DNA of 56,516 nucleotides from Circinella umbellata (GCA_025093555.1 JAIWNF010000115.1:1-56516), one strand, 5' to 3'. Shown: positions 31,924-42,904, counted from the stretch's first letter. Made by a program: numbers and translations. Notes: generated by a model not told the origin, from the sequence alone.

Positions 31924-34900
31924 ATATCCCCTCCCCAGAATATTGTACGTCCTCGGACAATACAGCAAGATTACGAACAGCTTCAAGATGGCGACGTTCA
32001 GCAGCGCGTACAGCAGTAGGGTCAAACCATGGATCAGAAGAAAGAGCGGAATTAACATGGATAGGCCGCAAACGGTCAGTATGAACCCAAGAATTATAAA
32101 TAGGGCCATTAAGAGCTTGTAATTGATAGACATGGTGATCAGGGTTGACAGCAATAACTTTGTATGGGCCTTTCCAATTATACTCAAGGCTAAACTTGTT
32201 TTCATGCCGCATTAATACATGGTCACCAACAGAAAAATTTTGCGGTTTGAGTACAGCATCCCAGATGGCCTTATCCTTAGCAGCTTGATTTTGTAATTTT
32301 TGTTCGGCAATAAGACGAGCTTCCCGTAATCGGCGTGCTTCAGGCACACGGCCTTGAACAATTAAAGATTGCTAGGAGCAGATTCATTTACTTGAATAAA
32401 GGGAGGCAAAACATCACCAGGTAATTTAGGCTCGATACCATACACCAAAAAGTAAGGGCTAAAACCAGTAGTACGATGTTTACGGACTCGGCAAGCAAAG
32501 ACAGCAGCGTCAACAAATTGGTCCCAGCAATGGATTTGGCCATGAGTATATTTACGCAACATTTGTTTTAAAACCTGGTTGGTACGTTCCACCTTACTAT
32601 TACTGCGTGCATGAAAGGCACTAGTTCTTATATGATTAGTCTTGAGACGACCCAGATACAAAGCCAACACCTTTGACATGAAATTAGCACCACGGTCTGT
32701 TAAGATTTCAGCAGGACAGGAAAATGGGAGCACAATTTCTTCATAAATAAAATTGGCGATGGCTTCTCCAGTAGCATCAGGCACCGCACGAGCAATAGTC
32801 CAATTGGTGGCATAATCCACAGCCACAAGAAGCCAACGGTTACCATTAACAGTAGTTGGTAACTCACCAACGAAGTCTAAATGCCAACGAGAAAAAACTG
32901 GAGGAACAGCTAAAGGCTTCATTGGGGCATGATGAGTTTTCCGATCGGCATTAGCAGCAAGTTGACACTGAGGACAAGTAGCTAACCATCCTTGGATATC
33001 CGAGCGCATATCAGGCCACCACCATCTTTTACGCATCAGATCATAAACTGTGAGATTACCAGCATGGCCAACAGATTTATGAAAATCTTGGACCAGATCA
33101 GCACGACGAGCAAACAAAACATATCGCATTTCTGTGATTTCATTATCATTTTTTACCAAACGAAAGACTTGATTATCCCGGACTACAAACTTTTCTTTGT
33201 GCTTTGCTAACAGGTCCTTGTACATATGTGGCCAATTTTCTTCACCAAGGGCATAAAATTTTGGCCAATCTGATTCTTGGACAGACTTAACAGCATAAAG
33301 ATAATCAGGCTCCAGAGACTTTTCATCAGTAAGACAAGTTGGACCATCCCGCCTTGATAACAAATCTGGAACATGGTTGTCACGACCTGGTTTATACTGT
33401 ATATCAGGGTCATACAGTTCAATCTCGGCAATCCATCGGGTCAGTCTTGGTGTGGGCTTGGTTTTAGAACGGAAATATTTTAATGGATGGTGGTCAGAGA
33501 AAACTGTGTAACGTCGACCATCAATAAAGCAACGCCAAGTCCTTAATGAATGTAATATCGCTAGTAATTCTCGTTCCTGGGCCGGATAGTTTCGTTCGGC
33601 AGCTGAAAGTTTTTTTGATTCGAAAGCCAAAGGATGTAGTTGACCATCATCGCCTTGTTGTAATAAAACAGCACCAACAGCGAAATCACTAGAGTCGGTT
33701 TCAATATATAGGGGGCATCCGGATTAGGTGGCACCAAAATAGGAGCAGCAGTCATGCGATCTTTAAGTTTTTCAAAAGCCACTTGGCAATTATTTGTCCA
33801 CGCAATCGCCCTTTTCTTCGCTCCTGTTCCTTTTGTCAATTCAGTTAACGGTGCAGCCAACGAAGCGAAACCTTTAATAAAACGACGGTAATGCGACGCC
33901 AAGCCGACAAATTGACGAACTTCTTGTACATTCGATGGAACTGGCCAGTCTTGAATAGCTTGTATTTTTTTTGTGGAGGGTAGAATACCACGCGCCGAAA
34001 CTTGGAAACCAACAAACTCCAATTCAGTTTTGAAAAGGTCGCACTTTTTCAAATTGGCAATAAGTTTAGCTTTGCGTAAGCGTTCAAGGACACAACGTAA
34101 ATGTCGATAATGGTCTTCTTTTGTTTTGCTATATATTAAAATGTCGTCAAGATACACCATTGCAAACTTGTCAATACAGTCGCCAAGCACCGAATTCATG
34201 GTTTTCTGAAATACTGGCGGTGCATTCATTAAACCAAAAGGAAGAACTACCCACTCATAGGAACCATACCGTGTATTAAAAGAAGTCTTTGGAATATCTT
34301 CTTTTCGGATACGTATTTGATGATAGCCACTTTTCAGATCGATACTAGAGTAATACTTGGCGCCATGAAGTTGCTCAAGGCACTCATCAATGCGAGGGAG
34401 TGGATGAGACATACGTTTTGTTACTCGGTTGGCGGCACGATAATCAATACACATTCGCATAGTACCATCTTTTTTACGGACAAATAATACCGGAGCACCC
34501 CATGGTGATGAGCTTGGTCGGATCAATCGCAAATCAAGTAATTCTTGGATCTGTTTACGCAGTTCAACCAATTCCAAAGGACTCATTTTGTAAGGGGGCC
34601 GAGAAATTGGATCTGCATCACCGGTGTCGATGACATGCTCAACACCACGATCAGGAGGCAAACCTGGAAGAGTATCTTGAAATACATCATCAAATTCCTT
34701 CACCAATGATTCAGCTGAATCTTGTATGGCAACACTGGCACTTGTATCATTGGGACGAACATAGCATAAGAACATATCATCAATCCCCTTGCTGCGTTCT
34801 AAACGCTGGACTTGACGATGTGATAGAAGATAAATAAGGTCAGGAATGTCACGCTTGTTGTGAGGACGGATAATATAATGTTGGTCATTCTTATTAATTC

Positions 34901-35430
34901 GCCATGTATCTAGCTCCCAGTCGGGTATTGGTTGTACGGTCTTGAGCCAATTACGACCAAGGATCACATCGAACTTTGTATCAAGAACATATGCATCCAT
35001 GGTGTGTTTATATCCTTGTGCATCCAAAGGAAGACTAACTTGTTTGTTGATTGCCAGTACATGACCACCAGCCGTTTCAACCTCCCGATTTGAAACAGAA
35101 CGACTTGTTAAACCAGCAGCAATCCTTGAAGCAACATATGAGCCAGAAGCGCCAGAATCAATCAACACTTTAACAGCACAATCACCACACACATTAAATA
35201 CAGAGGTAAATCAGTTTCTTTTATTGAAAGTAAGGAATTAAAATAATGTTTATCTTCATCTAAGGTCTTTTGTAACATTGTAGAGTCTTCATCTTGATCA
35301 TCGGATAAATCGATAAGCTCGCCTTCAGGAACTACTGGCACCTCATCTTGAACAACGTTAAGGGATGGAATGGAACGCGGCAGGACTCCCTTTAATCCTG
35401 ACGCGCTTGGCCTTTTCCCTGGTATGACCG
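31916..35430 (-). pseudogene. Ty3-3 pol: protease, RT, RNase H, integrase, with three 1-bp deletions
   Basis: After a probable -1 shift from gag the frame runs ~75 codons from about 35428 (acidic linker 'ELIDLSDDQDEDSTMLQK'). The next segment, 35212-33561, holds the protease (VLIDSGASGSYVA) and RT ([49 protein letters not shown]). The segment 33630-32362 holds RNase H (SDHHPLKYF), the integrase fingers (H..GH..., CPQC) and catalytic residues in WHLDFVG, LTDRGANF and NSKVERTNQ. The segment 32347-31916 holds the GPY module (YNWKGPYKV) and C-terminus. No chromodomain. Breaks lie near 35196-35204, 33700-33706 and 32350-32360; each is the loss of one base. Confidence 0.92.
35376..35419 (-). promoter_or_regulatory. 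probable -1 ribosomal frameshift signal between gag and pol of Ty3-3
   Basis: On the minus strand the heptamer GGGAAAA (35419-35413) is phased G GGA AAA relative to gag codons, the X XXY YYZ form. After a 7-nt spacer comes a hairpin: CGCGTCAGGA (35405-35396), a 10-nt loop containing the gag stop, and TCCTGCCGCG (35385-35376), with 9 of 10 pairs. The -1 frame is open across the site, whereas gag stops at 35392. Confidence 0.75.
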
Positions 35431-36456
35431 TCCTTGATGTTGATTATTGGATCGACCTTGGCGACGAGGAGAAGAGCAGAAACGAGCAATATGACCAAAG
35501 CCACCACAATTATAACATTCCCGATCATTATTGTTACTACCACGAAAATTATTATTACCACGCCAATGATTATTAACACTGCGTCCTGATGAGCGCCAAT
35601 TTGATTCTTGTCTTCGTGAACGAATGGCATCCAAGTCCATAGGTGCTACACCAGAAGAACGGAGGTATTCAGGAGCGGATTGTTGATGTTGATGTTGCAC
35701 CGACAGAGGATGATGATTATTTTCGGATAAAATATTTTGACTTCGTTGTTGTGCAGCTTCGACTGCTAAGGCCAAACGCATTGCATCATCGGTTGTTAAG
35801 GGGAAACGTGTCATAACTTGAAGACGAATAGTAGGTTGTAACCCTCGTTGGAATCGATCCAGTGCTTCTTCATCCACCATTGACAGTACCGAAGACCAGG
35901 CTGCTTGAAATTGTGATACGTAGTTTGCTACAGTACTTGTTTGAACAAGGGACGCCAGACGATCACGAGCCAATTGTAAGCGATTTGGGGGGCTAAAGTT
36001 CGCCAAAAATCTTTTTTTAAATACTGACCATTCATCACAGTCTCCCATTAATTCTTGTTGTCTCCACCAAGTGTCAGCTTCATCACGCAACAAGGTTGCA
36101 GCATAATCAGACCATTTGTGCGAGCTCAAATCAGCCATCTCAAGATATCGTTCAACAGAGCGAATCCATCCAGTAGCGGCATCTAGTCCACGGTCACCAT
36201 GATACGTGTCAGGTTCACGTATACGAGCATGGAAGGTAGGTCCAGAGCTTTGTTTTTCCAACAACTTGGTCAATGCTTGCATGATAACTTTATTTTCTTC
36301 TGACATTTTTAATACTGGATCTTCAAAGGTAATTTCTTGTTTTGTTGTAAAGGTTTCTTGTTCTAAGTCTATTAGTGGATCGTTATTACTTGTGCGGTAT
36401 TCGTGAAAACTAGGTACGTTCTTGTATTTATCTGGTGAATAGACTTGTTTGGACAT
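35392..36456 (-). CDS. Ty3-3 Gag
   Basis: 354 residues, ATG at 36456. Residues ~75-225 are the Gag capsid-like domain: 'EPDTYHGDRGLDAATGWIRS', 'DEADTWWRQQ', 'FKKRFLANFSPPNRLQLARD', 'RFQRGLQPTIRLQVM'. The Asn/Arg-rich tail carries a canonical CCHC zinc knuckle, CYNCGGFGHIARFC (residues ~314-327), for RNA binding. It begins 47 bases inside the PBS-containing leader. It ends within the loop of the proposed frameshift hairpin. It closely resembles Ty3-2 Gag (shared 'QTSTV...YV..F', 'APMDLDAI'). It appears intact. Confidence 0.93.
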   Translation of the reverse strand: MSKQVYSPDKYKNVPSFHEYRTSNNDPLIDLEQETFTTKQEITFEDPVLKMSEENKVIMQALTKLLEKQSSGPTFHARIREPDTYHGDRGLDAATGWIRSVERYLEMADLSSHKWSDYAATLLRDEADTWWRQQELMGDCDEWSVFKKRFLANFSPPNRLQLARDRLASLVQTSTVANYVSQFQAAWSSVLSMVDEEALDRFQRGLQPTIRLQVMTRFPLTTDDAMRLALAVEAAQQRSQNILSENNHHPLSVQHQHQQSAPEYLRSSGVAPMDLDAIRSRRQESNWRSSGRSVNNHWRGNNNFRGSNNNDRECYNCGGFGHIARFCSSPRRQGRSNNQHQGRSYQGKGQARQD

Positions 36457-36490
36457 AAAAAATATATATATATATTTATATTATTTAATT

Positions 36491-36503
36491 TCTGTCGCTA
36501 CCA
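36491..36503 (-). other. primer-binding site of Ty3-3
   Basis: Minus-strand TGGTAGCGACAGA begins two bases after the 5' LTR end and matches the PBS of Ty3-2; its first 8 bases complement initiator tRNA-Met. Confidence 0.8.
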
Positions 36504-36505
36504 AT

Positions 36506-36853
36506 TGTCGTAATATATTTTGGCGGATAACACCGTAGCCAATTAGAAATAGAATAGAACAAAAGATAATAAATAAATAAAGTATAAGTTGAAAGATGAT
36601 GTTTTTATTATATGAAATGTGAAGGAGTATTTATATATTTTCTAAACTACTTATAAGATATATGATAAACTAATAATGATAATATACGTGTTCGTGACTG
36701 AAGGTTGACTACGTGTTCGAATAATTATTATGATGATGTGACAGTGATATAGATTAACTACGTGGCAATATAAAAATAAAATACGTTTACAAAAGAAGTA
36801 TCACAAATGGATAAAAAAGGAAAATAGAGTTACTGCTATTTATGGCTACGACA
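36506..36853 (-). repeat. 5' LTR of Ty3-3
   Basis: 348 bp, identical to 31576-31923. Contains TATATAAATACTCC on the minus strand (about 36629-36642), a likely TATA box. Confidence 0.95.
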
Positions 36854-36905
36854 CTATTCTATTTTCTATTAGCTATAGTATTGATCCGCCAAAAATATTA
36901 CAACA
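36854..36905 (+). repeat. solo LTR-X, right part
   Basis: Continues the LTR broken at 31575 and ends CCGCCAAAAATATTACAACA, matching the Ty3-3 LTR end. It includes the second CTAT. No duplication flanking LTR-X itself was found. Confidence 0.78.
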
Positions 36906-36908
36906 AAA
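36905..36908 (-). terminator. possible Pol III terminator of the tRNA gene
   Basis: The first run of four T on the tRNA strand lies 34-37 bases past the tRNA 3' end, at the very edge of LTR-X. Confidence 0.4.
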
Positions 36909-36941
36909 TAATAAATACAACCATATAATGTAATGGGTGGT

Positions 36942-37015
36942 TGCTCACTACAGGGGTCGAACCTGTGGCCTTGGCGTTATTAGCACCACGCTCTAACCAA
37001 CTGAGCTAAGCGAGC
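36942..37015 (-). tRNA. tRNA-Ile (anticodon AAU)
   Basis: A 74-nt cloverleaf without intron. The acceptor GCTCGCT pairs with AGTGAGC (one G-T), followed by discriminator A. The D stem is GCTC/GAGC. The anticodon stem TGGTG/CGCCA encloses loop CTAATAA with AAT, read as inosine-AU. The T stem ACAGG/CCTGT encloses TTCGACC. The A box (TTAGCTCAGTTGG) and B box (GGTTCGACCCC) are both present, so it should be transcribed by RNA polymerase III. CCA is not encoded, as usual in eukaryotes. It is the only host-type gene I could identify, and LTRs flank it on both sides. Confidence 0.95.
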
Positions 37016-37025
37016 TTGATAGCTT

Positions 37026-37690
37026 TGTCGCGTCTGAAGCGGGTTTTACGCCTAGTTCCGCGTCAGCTTCAAACGTGACGGCGAAGCGACGATTCCAACC
37101 CAGGAATCCGGGTCGTCGCCGGGTAAATACTTCTGCCTAACGTATTTACCCGTTATTCCCTTTGCCCCCTATCCACGTTTATCTTATTTATTATTATTAC
37201 CTTCCACGTTTCCTCCCATTTTTAATATTGTTCTCTTTTACGATATTATGGAAGATCATTTTGATGATCTATAATTTATTATTTTGTATTGCTCTCATTG
37301 ATCATATTAATCAATATTCTGTTTTAATTTATTTGATTTCGTTATTTCTTAATATTAGCATGATAACGATCATGCGGTTTTGCATAATATTATTATTTAA
37401 TAATATTATCGTTTCATATTCTTATTTGAAAATATTATTATTTTTATTTTTGTTTTTATATAAATACCATTCAAAATAATAATAATAAAAATAATCAATT
37501 AACGAATAAACGAACTTATCAACGGAATTATCAATTAGTCTACTTGTTTCTTATTTTACTTCCTCACCTTCTTTATAATCATTTCCCTTGTGGCATAATT
37601 TATTGTGTTTCATCTACCGAAGAATCCTGGTTATTACTATTAACGTTAAGGTGCGGCGATTAGTCATATAAATTTACAACGGATCTGACA
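37026..37690 (+). repeat. solo LTR1 (copy b), 10 bp upstream of tRNA-Ile
   Basis: 665 bp, TGTCGCGTCTGAAG ... GGATCTGACA, matching the Ty3-2 LTR. GCTT flanks it on both sides (37022-37025, 37691-37694). Its inner end is 10 bp from the mature tRNA 5' end, about where Pol III starts. Confidence 0.92.
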
Positions 37691-37694
37691 GCTT

Positions 37695-38902
37695 TGACAC
37701 GTTGTGTGGTGTATTCCCTGGCCTCACCCACTTAACAACAAGGTCTAGACCCAAAATCTCTTTTCTGTTCTTGATTGGCTCGGATGGAAAATGTATTCTT
37801 CCGTAGTCAATCATACTATTCCCTTTTCTGTCTATCAAAACCCATCACCTCAATCCGTTATCATTTATTTCTTTTCTACCCTTTTTCCTACTTTTGATTT
37901 TTATCGATTATATTATTTTATTAACATTTTTATTATTTTTTTTATTATCTTTATTATTCCTTTTTCGTTACCCATGCACTCTTGCATTATTCTTATTTTA
38001 TCTTTATCTTTACCATTTTCATACTTCTTTATTCTCATACGTTTGATCCGTATAATTTCCTTTTTTATCTATTTACTATTTTCGTTATCATCCTATCCAT
38101 TTTATTGTCACATTTTCTTGTTGTCAACTACTCCCTTTTTCCTTATCTTATTTTATGCGTTCATTTATTTTTCTTTTTATCGAAATATCATGATCCCGTA
38201 TACTCATGATAATATCTTTATATTTTACTCTATATTCATTATTATTATTAATATTTTTCTATCTTATATTTCTCTCTCTTGTTGTCATTAACCTCTTAAT
38301 CCTTACACACCCTCTATATCCATTATTCACGTTCATCTACCTTAACCCTCCTCGATAATATTACTATTATCACATTATCATACTGTCAATTTTATATTTT
38401 TCACGTAAATTTCCTTTCTATTATCCTCATTATACCTTATCTCATTTATCTTGTTGTCTTTACTCTTATTCTTATCCCGTACCTTTATTTTTCTTTATTA
38501 CGATTGCATTGTGTTTACCATAGAATAGTTATTAGAGAACTATTATTTTAAAATTGATTTTTGAAAGATATATAAGGCGTCGCCTTAAACAATAAAGAAA
38601 GGACGAATTTTATCTTTTCGATCCGGATAGTAACTTTGACTTTACTTTTGATTTTATTTATTTTTATTTTGTATTGATTTTGTTTGACAGTTGATTTGGA
38701 TAATCACTGTGATATTTTTATTTATTTATTATCTTCTTTTCTATTTCTACCTCTTTACTCTCACTACACTCAACCCGTAACTTCTTTGAACCCTTTTATT
38801 TTATCTTCTTTTATTTTATTCTACTCCTTCTAAAATTTTTATTTTTATTTTACCTTTATTTTTATACTTACTTTTTACCACATTCAAGCACCACACGTAT
38901 CA
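37695..38902 (+). repeat. family-A LTR (copy A2)
   Basis: 1208 bp, matching 6365-7554 along its length. It starts TGACACGTTGTGTGGTG and ends CACCACACGTATCA. Spacers are GCTT before and CTTT after. Confidence 0.78.
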
Positions 38903-38906
38903 CTTT

Positions 38907-39143
38907 TGATACGTTGTGTGGTAGTTTCGTTTGGTCAGACCAAAGAAAAGGTTCACGTGAATCGTGATTTAAAATTAGATCCTTGGGTGGTCATGTGACC
39001 ACTTAAGTACGTATAAATATGGGCGGTTCAACCACAAAATAATAAATCTTTATCTTTTCTATCCCTTTTATTTTTACTTTTACCTTTTTCTTTTGATTGA
39101 TTTTTTACAGACTTTATAACAAGGGAAACTCTACCATATGTCA
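38907..39143 (+). repeat. family-B LTR (copy B4), solo
   Basis: 237 bp, TGATACGTTGTGTGG ... ACCATATGTCA, close to the B copies at 7559-9119. Spacers are CTTT (38903-38906) and TCTT (39144-39147). Confidence 0.82.
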
Positions 39144-39147
39144 TCTT

Positions 39148-40331
39148 TGACACGGAGTGTGTGAGGTTTTGCAGCCTCATACCTCTGGAGCTTAGTCGAG
39201 TAGTTTGACTGTGATTTGATTGGCCCTGATGGTAGATTGTTCTGCCTGTCCGTGCCAGTCATAGACTCCTTTTTTTATATATATTTTCTTAACTTTCCTT
39301 TTTCATCTACTTCTTTGAAACTTTATCTTAATTATTTTTATTTATTTTATTCTTTCATTTGTGAATTCAATTCTACCCTACTCTTTTACTATCTGTTTCC
39401 CCAGCAATTATCCTTATTACGCTATTTATTTTTCTTTATATTTTTTCTTTATCACGCCTTGAACTTTAACACATCTTCCTCTCAACTTTCTTTTCATAAC
39501 CTTATTTCAAACATCCTTCTTAGTTACCATGATTATTATCGCCGCTCATTTATCTCGCTCAAATCTATTTCCCTGAACTGTATTATTTTCTGTTCAGTTG
39601 CCATTAACCTCTCATATCGCTCATATATTTTTCTAATCTTATTTCTCTTCTAACTCTATTATTTCATTACTATGTTGTCACCTACCTGTCATTTCGCTTA
39701 TTTATTGCTTCAACCTTATTTTTACTATCCTGTCGTCACTTTTATCATCATTTATTTTTCCCTCTCACTATGATTATATTATAGTTAAATCTCCTTTTTA
39801 TTTATTTCAATCATATCTTCATCCTATCCTCCCATAGAACTTTACCATATTTTTTCTCTCTGCTGTCATTATCAATCTCCATCTATTTTCCTTTTATATC
39901 CTCTCTTATTAGAAATCAATATGATCTCATCAGCATTTCTAATTAGTAGTAACAGTATTTACGTTATATTTCTTTTTTTCTCTAAAACATTTTGCTTTGG
40001 TATAAAGGCCAAAACTCTAATAAACACTTGAGGACAAATCTTGCTCTTTCGCTCCAGTATAATAACTTTTGGTTAAATTTTAGTTTTATTCTTTTTTTTT
40101 TATTTTTGATATTTTCTTTGAAATCATTGTGAGATTCTTTGGGATAATCTCGATTATATTTTTCTTATCTTACTTTTCTCTTTCTTATACATCTTATTCA
40201 CCCTATACTCAACCCGTAACTTCTTTGAACCCACATATTTGTATTTCTCTTATTTTGTAACCCTTTCTATTTTTATTCTTTATTTATTCTTCTTACCCTT
40301 TTATCATAACATCAAAGCACTACACGTAACA
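39148..40331 (+). repeat. family-C LTR (copy C2), 5' LTR of Ty3-C
   Basis: 1184 bp, TGACACGGAGTGTGTGAGG ... CACTACACGTAACA. Matches C1 (9124-10103) and the C3 fragment (1-317). The interior of an element follows directly. Confidence 0.8.
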
Positions 40332-40334
40332 AAT

Positions 40335-40350
40335 TGGGGGGTCAATGGGG
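40335..40350 (+). other. candidate primer-binding site of Ty3-C
   Basis: TGGGGGGTCAATGGGG, 3 bases after the LTR end. It has the same form and downstream context as the family-B site at 8039; a tRNA with C73 such as tRNA-Pro would fit. Confidence 0.5.
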
Positions 40351-40438
40351 ATTATTTTTCAAGAAGGAAATCATGTCGTGCTATTCCTACTATTATTATT
40401 TCCACCTTTCTTATTATTTTCCTTTTTTTACTATTACT

Positions 40439-41280
40439 ATGTCTGAACATTCTGTTAACAACCAAATTTTTAAATTTATTTCTTCACCTGGAACGTTCTC
40501 TGGAACTAAAGGTGATGAAAATCCAATGATTTGGCTCTGCAAGGTCAAATGTTTGTGGTTGAGGGGAAATTTCTCAGATGAAGAGGTGTTATTAATTGCA
40601 GCATCTAACTTGACTGGCCAAGCCGAACTTTGGTGGGTGTCTTTGGAAGAAACTATCGTCACTTGGAAAGCTTTCGAAGATGCATTTAAATTAAGGTTTA
40701 TTTCAGCAGAACACCGCAAAGCCTAGTAGATGAAAATTGTGGCAATCAAACAAAATCAAGATGAATCTGTGCAAGATGTCGCCTACAAGTTATAAGAATT
40801 GTTTCCCTTAGTAGGTCCTATTGCAGAAATCTTCCAAGTGCATTATTTCACTTGAGCCATTAATCCTAATATCGCATATTGTATGGAAGAGTCAGGCGTT
40901 TCCATGTCTTGGAAAGAAGCTGTAAACAGAGCCGTACAGATAGAGAATGCACAGAAAAAGTATTTAAATGATTAAGAAAACATTCAAGGTCGCGGTAATA
41001 AAGGCAGCCACCATGTAGCAATTGGGTTACCCAAATCTACAGTAACTACAATAAGGCCAGAAGATTCTGCTTCTCAAACCCAAACGTTATTGTTACAAGT
41101 CGCTGAGAATCTTCGCGCCTTGCAACTGCGACTTGGTCCATCCTCCCACATTAACAATAGGGTTCCGCCACCAAATTACCCTCCAAGACCAGCCACATAT
41201 CGAGTCGTTGTCCGGTTCTCCAATAACAAGGTCCAATCAAGAACCAGGGAAATGGCAATAGACGCCAGTAAAGGGTAATG
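40439..41280 (+). pseudogene. Ty3-C gag
   Basis: ATG 40439 opens a Gag domain ('SPGTFSGTKGDENPMIWLCK', 'LTGQAELWWVSLEE', 'FEDAFKLRFIS'). Stops follow at about 40723-40725, 40792-40794, 40853-40855 and 40972-40974, all within an otherwise readable Gag. 41090-41278 continues with a Pro/Arg-rich tail ('PPPNYPPRPATY'). No zinc knuckle was found. The capsid protein can no longer be made. Confidence 0.75.
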
Positions 41281-41959
41281 CTGGTGTCTATCACAACAAT
41301 ACACCCCAAAATACAAGTAATATGACGAGGGAATTACCACACACAGGTCTAAGATAATTGCCTAAGATCAATCTAATAGAGGCTGCACAAGTTAATGTGA
41401 TAGAAATAAGAAGAAGAGGTGCATTGGATATGTCAATAACAAATTTACGAGCAGGAAAATGACCTGATAATCATTCCTTTAAACTCCCATTATTAAAATA
41501 GCCGCCAGTGGTCGCATCATCTTCAGGACAACAAGAATTACACGTACTGCCTTCGAAAAATAAAAAAACAAGTAAAAGATAAGCCCCAAGGAAGTTACTA
41601 GTCGAACTAGAAAAACCCGACGTTTGGGAAACATTAAAGAAACTTGACTCCGGAGTAAGCGTTATGCAATGGCTCGCCCTCGATAAAAAGGCTTATATCG
41701 ATGTCTAAGATGGTTTGAAGTTTTTACACGGTCGTCGTCAAGCCATCAGTCATAATCAAGGTATGGACGTCAACGTCTTGAAGGGCGATCCCGAATCAGG
41801 AGAGGAAGATCCAAATGAAAATACTGACGAAGAGACCGATTGGGACAGTATATGGTCTGAAGGTTCCCCTGTCGATTCTGAATACATGTCCGATGAACAA
41901 GATAGTTACGATTCTGATGATACGGAGTATAATTACCCATACGATTTACAAAAATGAAA
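41281..41959 (+). pseudogene. Ty3-C gag-pol linker, degraded
   Basis: Broken reading frames; 41715-41957 encodes an Asp/Glu-rich acidic segment ('EEDPNENTDEETDWDS'). No enzyme motif was seen. Confidence 0.5.
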
Positions 41960-42904
41960 AGAAGCATCCCTTTGTGCGGCCTGGTGGTAATAAATGGTCA
42001 AGTGGTTTAAGCCATATTCAATTCCGGTGCAAGTGTCTCAGTAATAAGTCAATCTTTAGTAGACAAGTTGAATTTGGTTGCCAGTGGTAATAAACTAGCC
42101 GTGTCAACAATGGATGAAGAATCAGATCGCGCCTGTGAGATCGTCAAGAATGTACCTATCCATGTTGTGGGTAAACTGGGTTTATCTGTTCGGCGGGTAC
42201 TCTCATCTTTAACGTTATGCATTTTGGTTTGGTGTCTATGGCCGCAACTTTTCAAAGAACAATGACGACATTGTTGGCTTCTTATATTGGTGATTTTGTC
42301 CAAGTTTTTATAGACGATATAATCGTTTATTCTTGTTCTCTCGAAGAACACTGTCGTCATTTACAACTGGTTTTCAACGCTTGTCGTTCAGTGAACCTCC
42401 AGTTACGTCACGAGAAGTGTGTCTTCGCTACAAGTTAGGTAGAATACTTGGGACATACTGTTTCGTCTGCTGGTGTAGAGCCAAATAAGAAAAACATTGA
42501 AAAATTGATGACAATGAAGGCGCCTGTTGATCAAAAAGGTGTACGTTCCATATTAGGCATGTCTGGCTTTTATCGTCGTTTTGTACCATTGTACGCAGAA
42601 GTAGCTGAACCATTGACAAGATTGTTAAAAAAAGAAAAGGATTTCGTGTGGGGAAAGGAACAAGAAAAAGCCTTTTCTGCTCTCAAGGAAGCTTTAACAC
42701 AGCCACCTATACTTCATTTCCTGATCGCAAACAAAGACAAATTCTCACTACTGATGGTTCTAGTGAAGGTATATCAACTATTTTATCACAAGTTCCTGAA
42801 GATGGCAATCAAGAAACAGTAGTTGCTTATGCATCAAGAGTAGTACGTGGCGCGAAAAAATCCTATGCAGCTACACACTTGGAGGCCTTAGCTTTGGTTT
42901 GTTG
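41960..42904 (+). pseudogene. Ty3-C pol: protease, partial RT, start of RNase H
   Basis: Near 42023 the protease site reads NSGASVSVIS, with Asn in place of the catalytic Asp. After ~190 bases the frame jumps into mid-RT (MAATFQRTM, QVFIDDIIVYS), so the N-terminal RT with the first catalytic Asp is deleted. RT continues past a TAG at 42436-42438 ('YLGHTVSSAGVEPNKK', 'SGFYRRFVPLYAEVAEPL', 'KEALTQPPILHF'). After a frameshift near 42720 RNase H starts (TTDGSSEGISTILSQ, THLEALALVC) and is cut at about 42900. Confidence 0.85.

Larger units (their letters stand above)
31576..36853 (-). mobile_element. Ty3-3: young Ty3-type retrotransposon, identical LTRs, TSD CTAT
   Basis: 5278 bp. Both 348-bp LTRs (31576-31923, 36506-36853) are identical by direct reading. 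Flanks are CTAT (31572-31575, 36854-36857). The PBS at 36491-36503 (minus-strand TGGTAGCGACAGA) is of the initiator-Met type. The purine tract is at ~31925-31937 (minus-strand CTGGGGAGGGGA). Gag and pol are complete in domain content; three single-base losses break pol. Confidence 0.95.
39148..42904 (+). mobile_element. Ty3-C: decayed Ty3-type element with a family-C 5' LTR
   Basis: The 5' LTR C2 (39148-40331) is followed by a PBS-like site, then gag and pol remnants. The 3' half of pol and the 3' LTR are missing. At about 42880-42904 it meets an oppositely oriented gag remnant. Confidence 0.78.

Noticed and set aside
34700..36460. Plus-strand open frames over Ty3-3 (for example at 35370 and 36206)
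   Set aside because: They are shadows of the minus-strand gag and pol, which carry family motifs.
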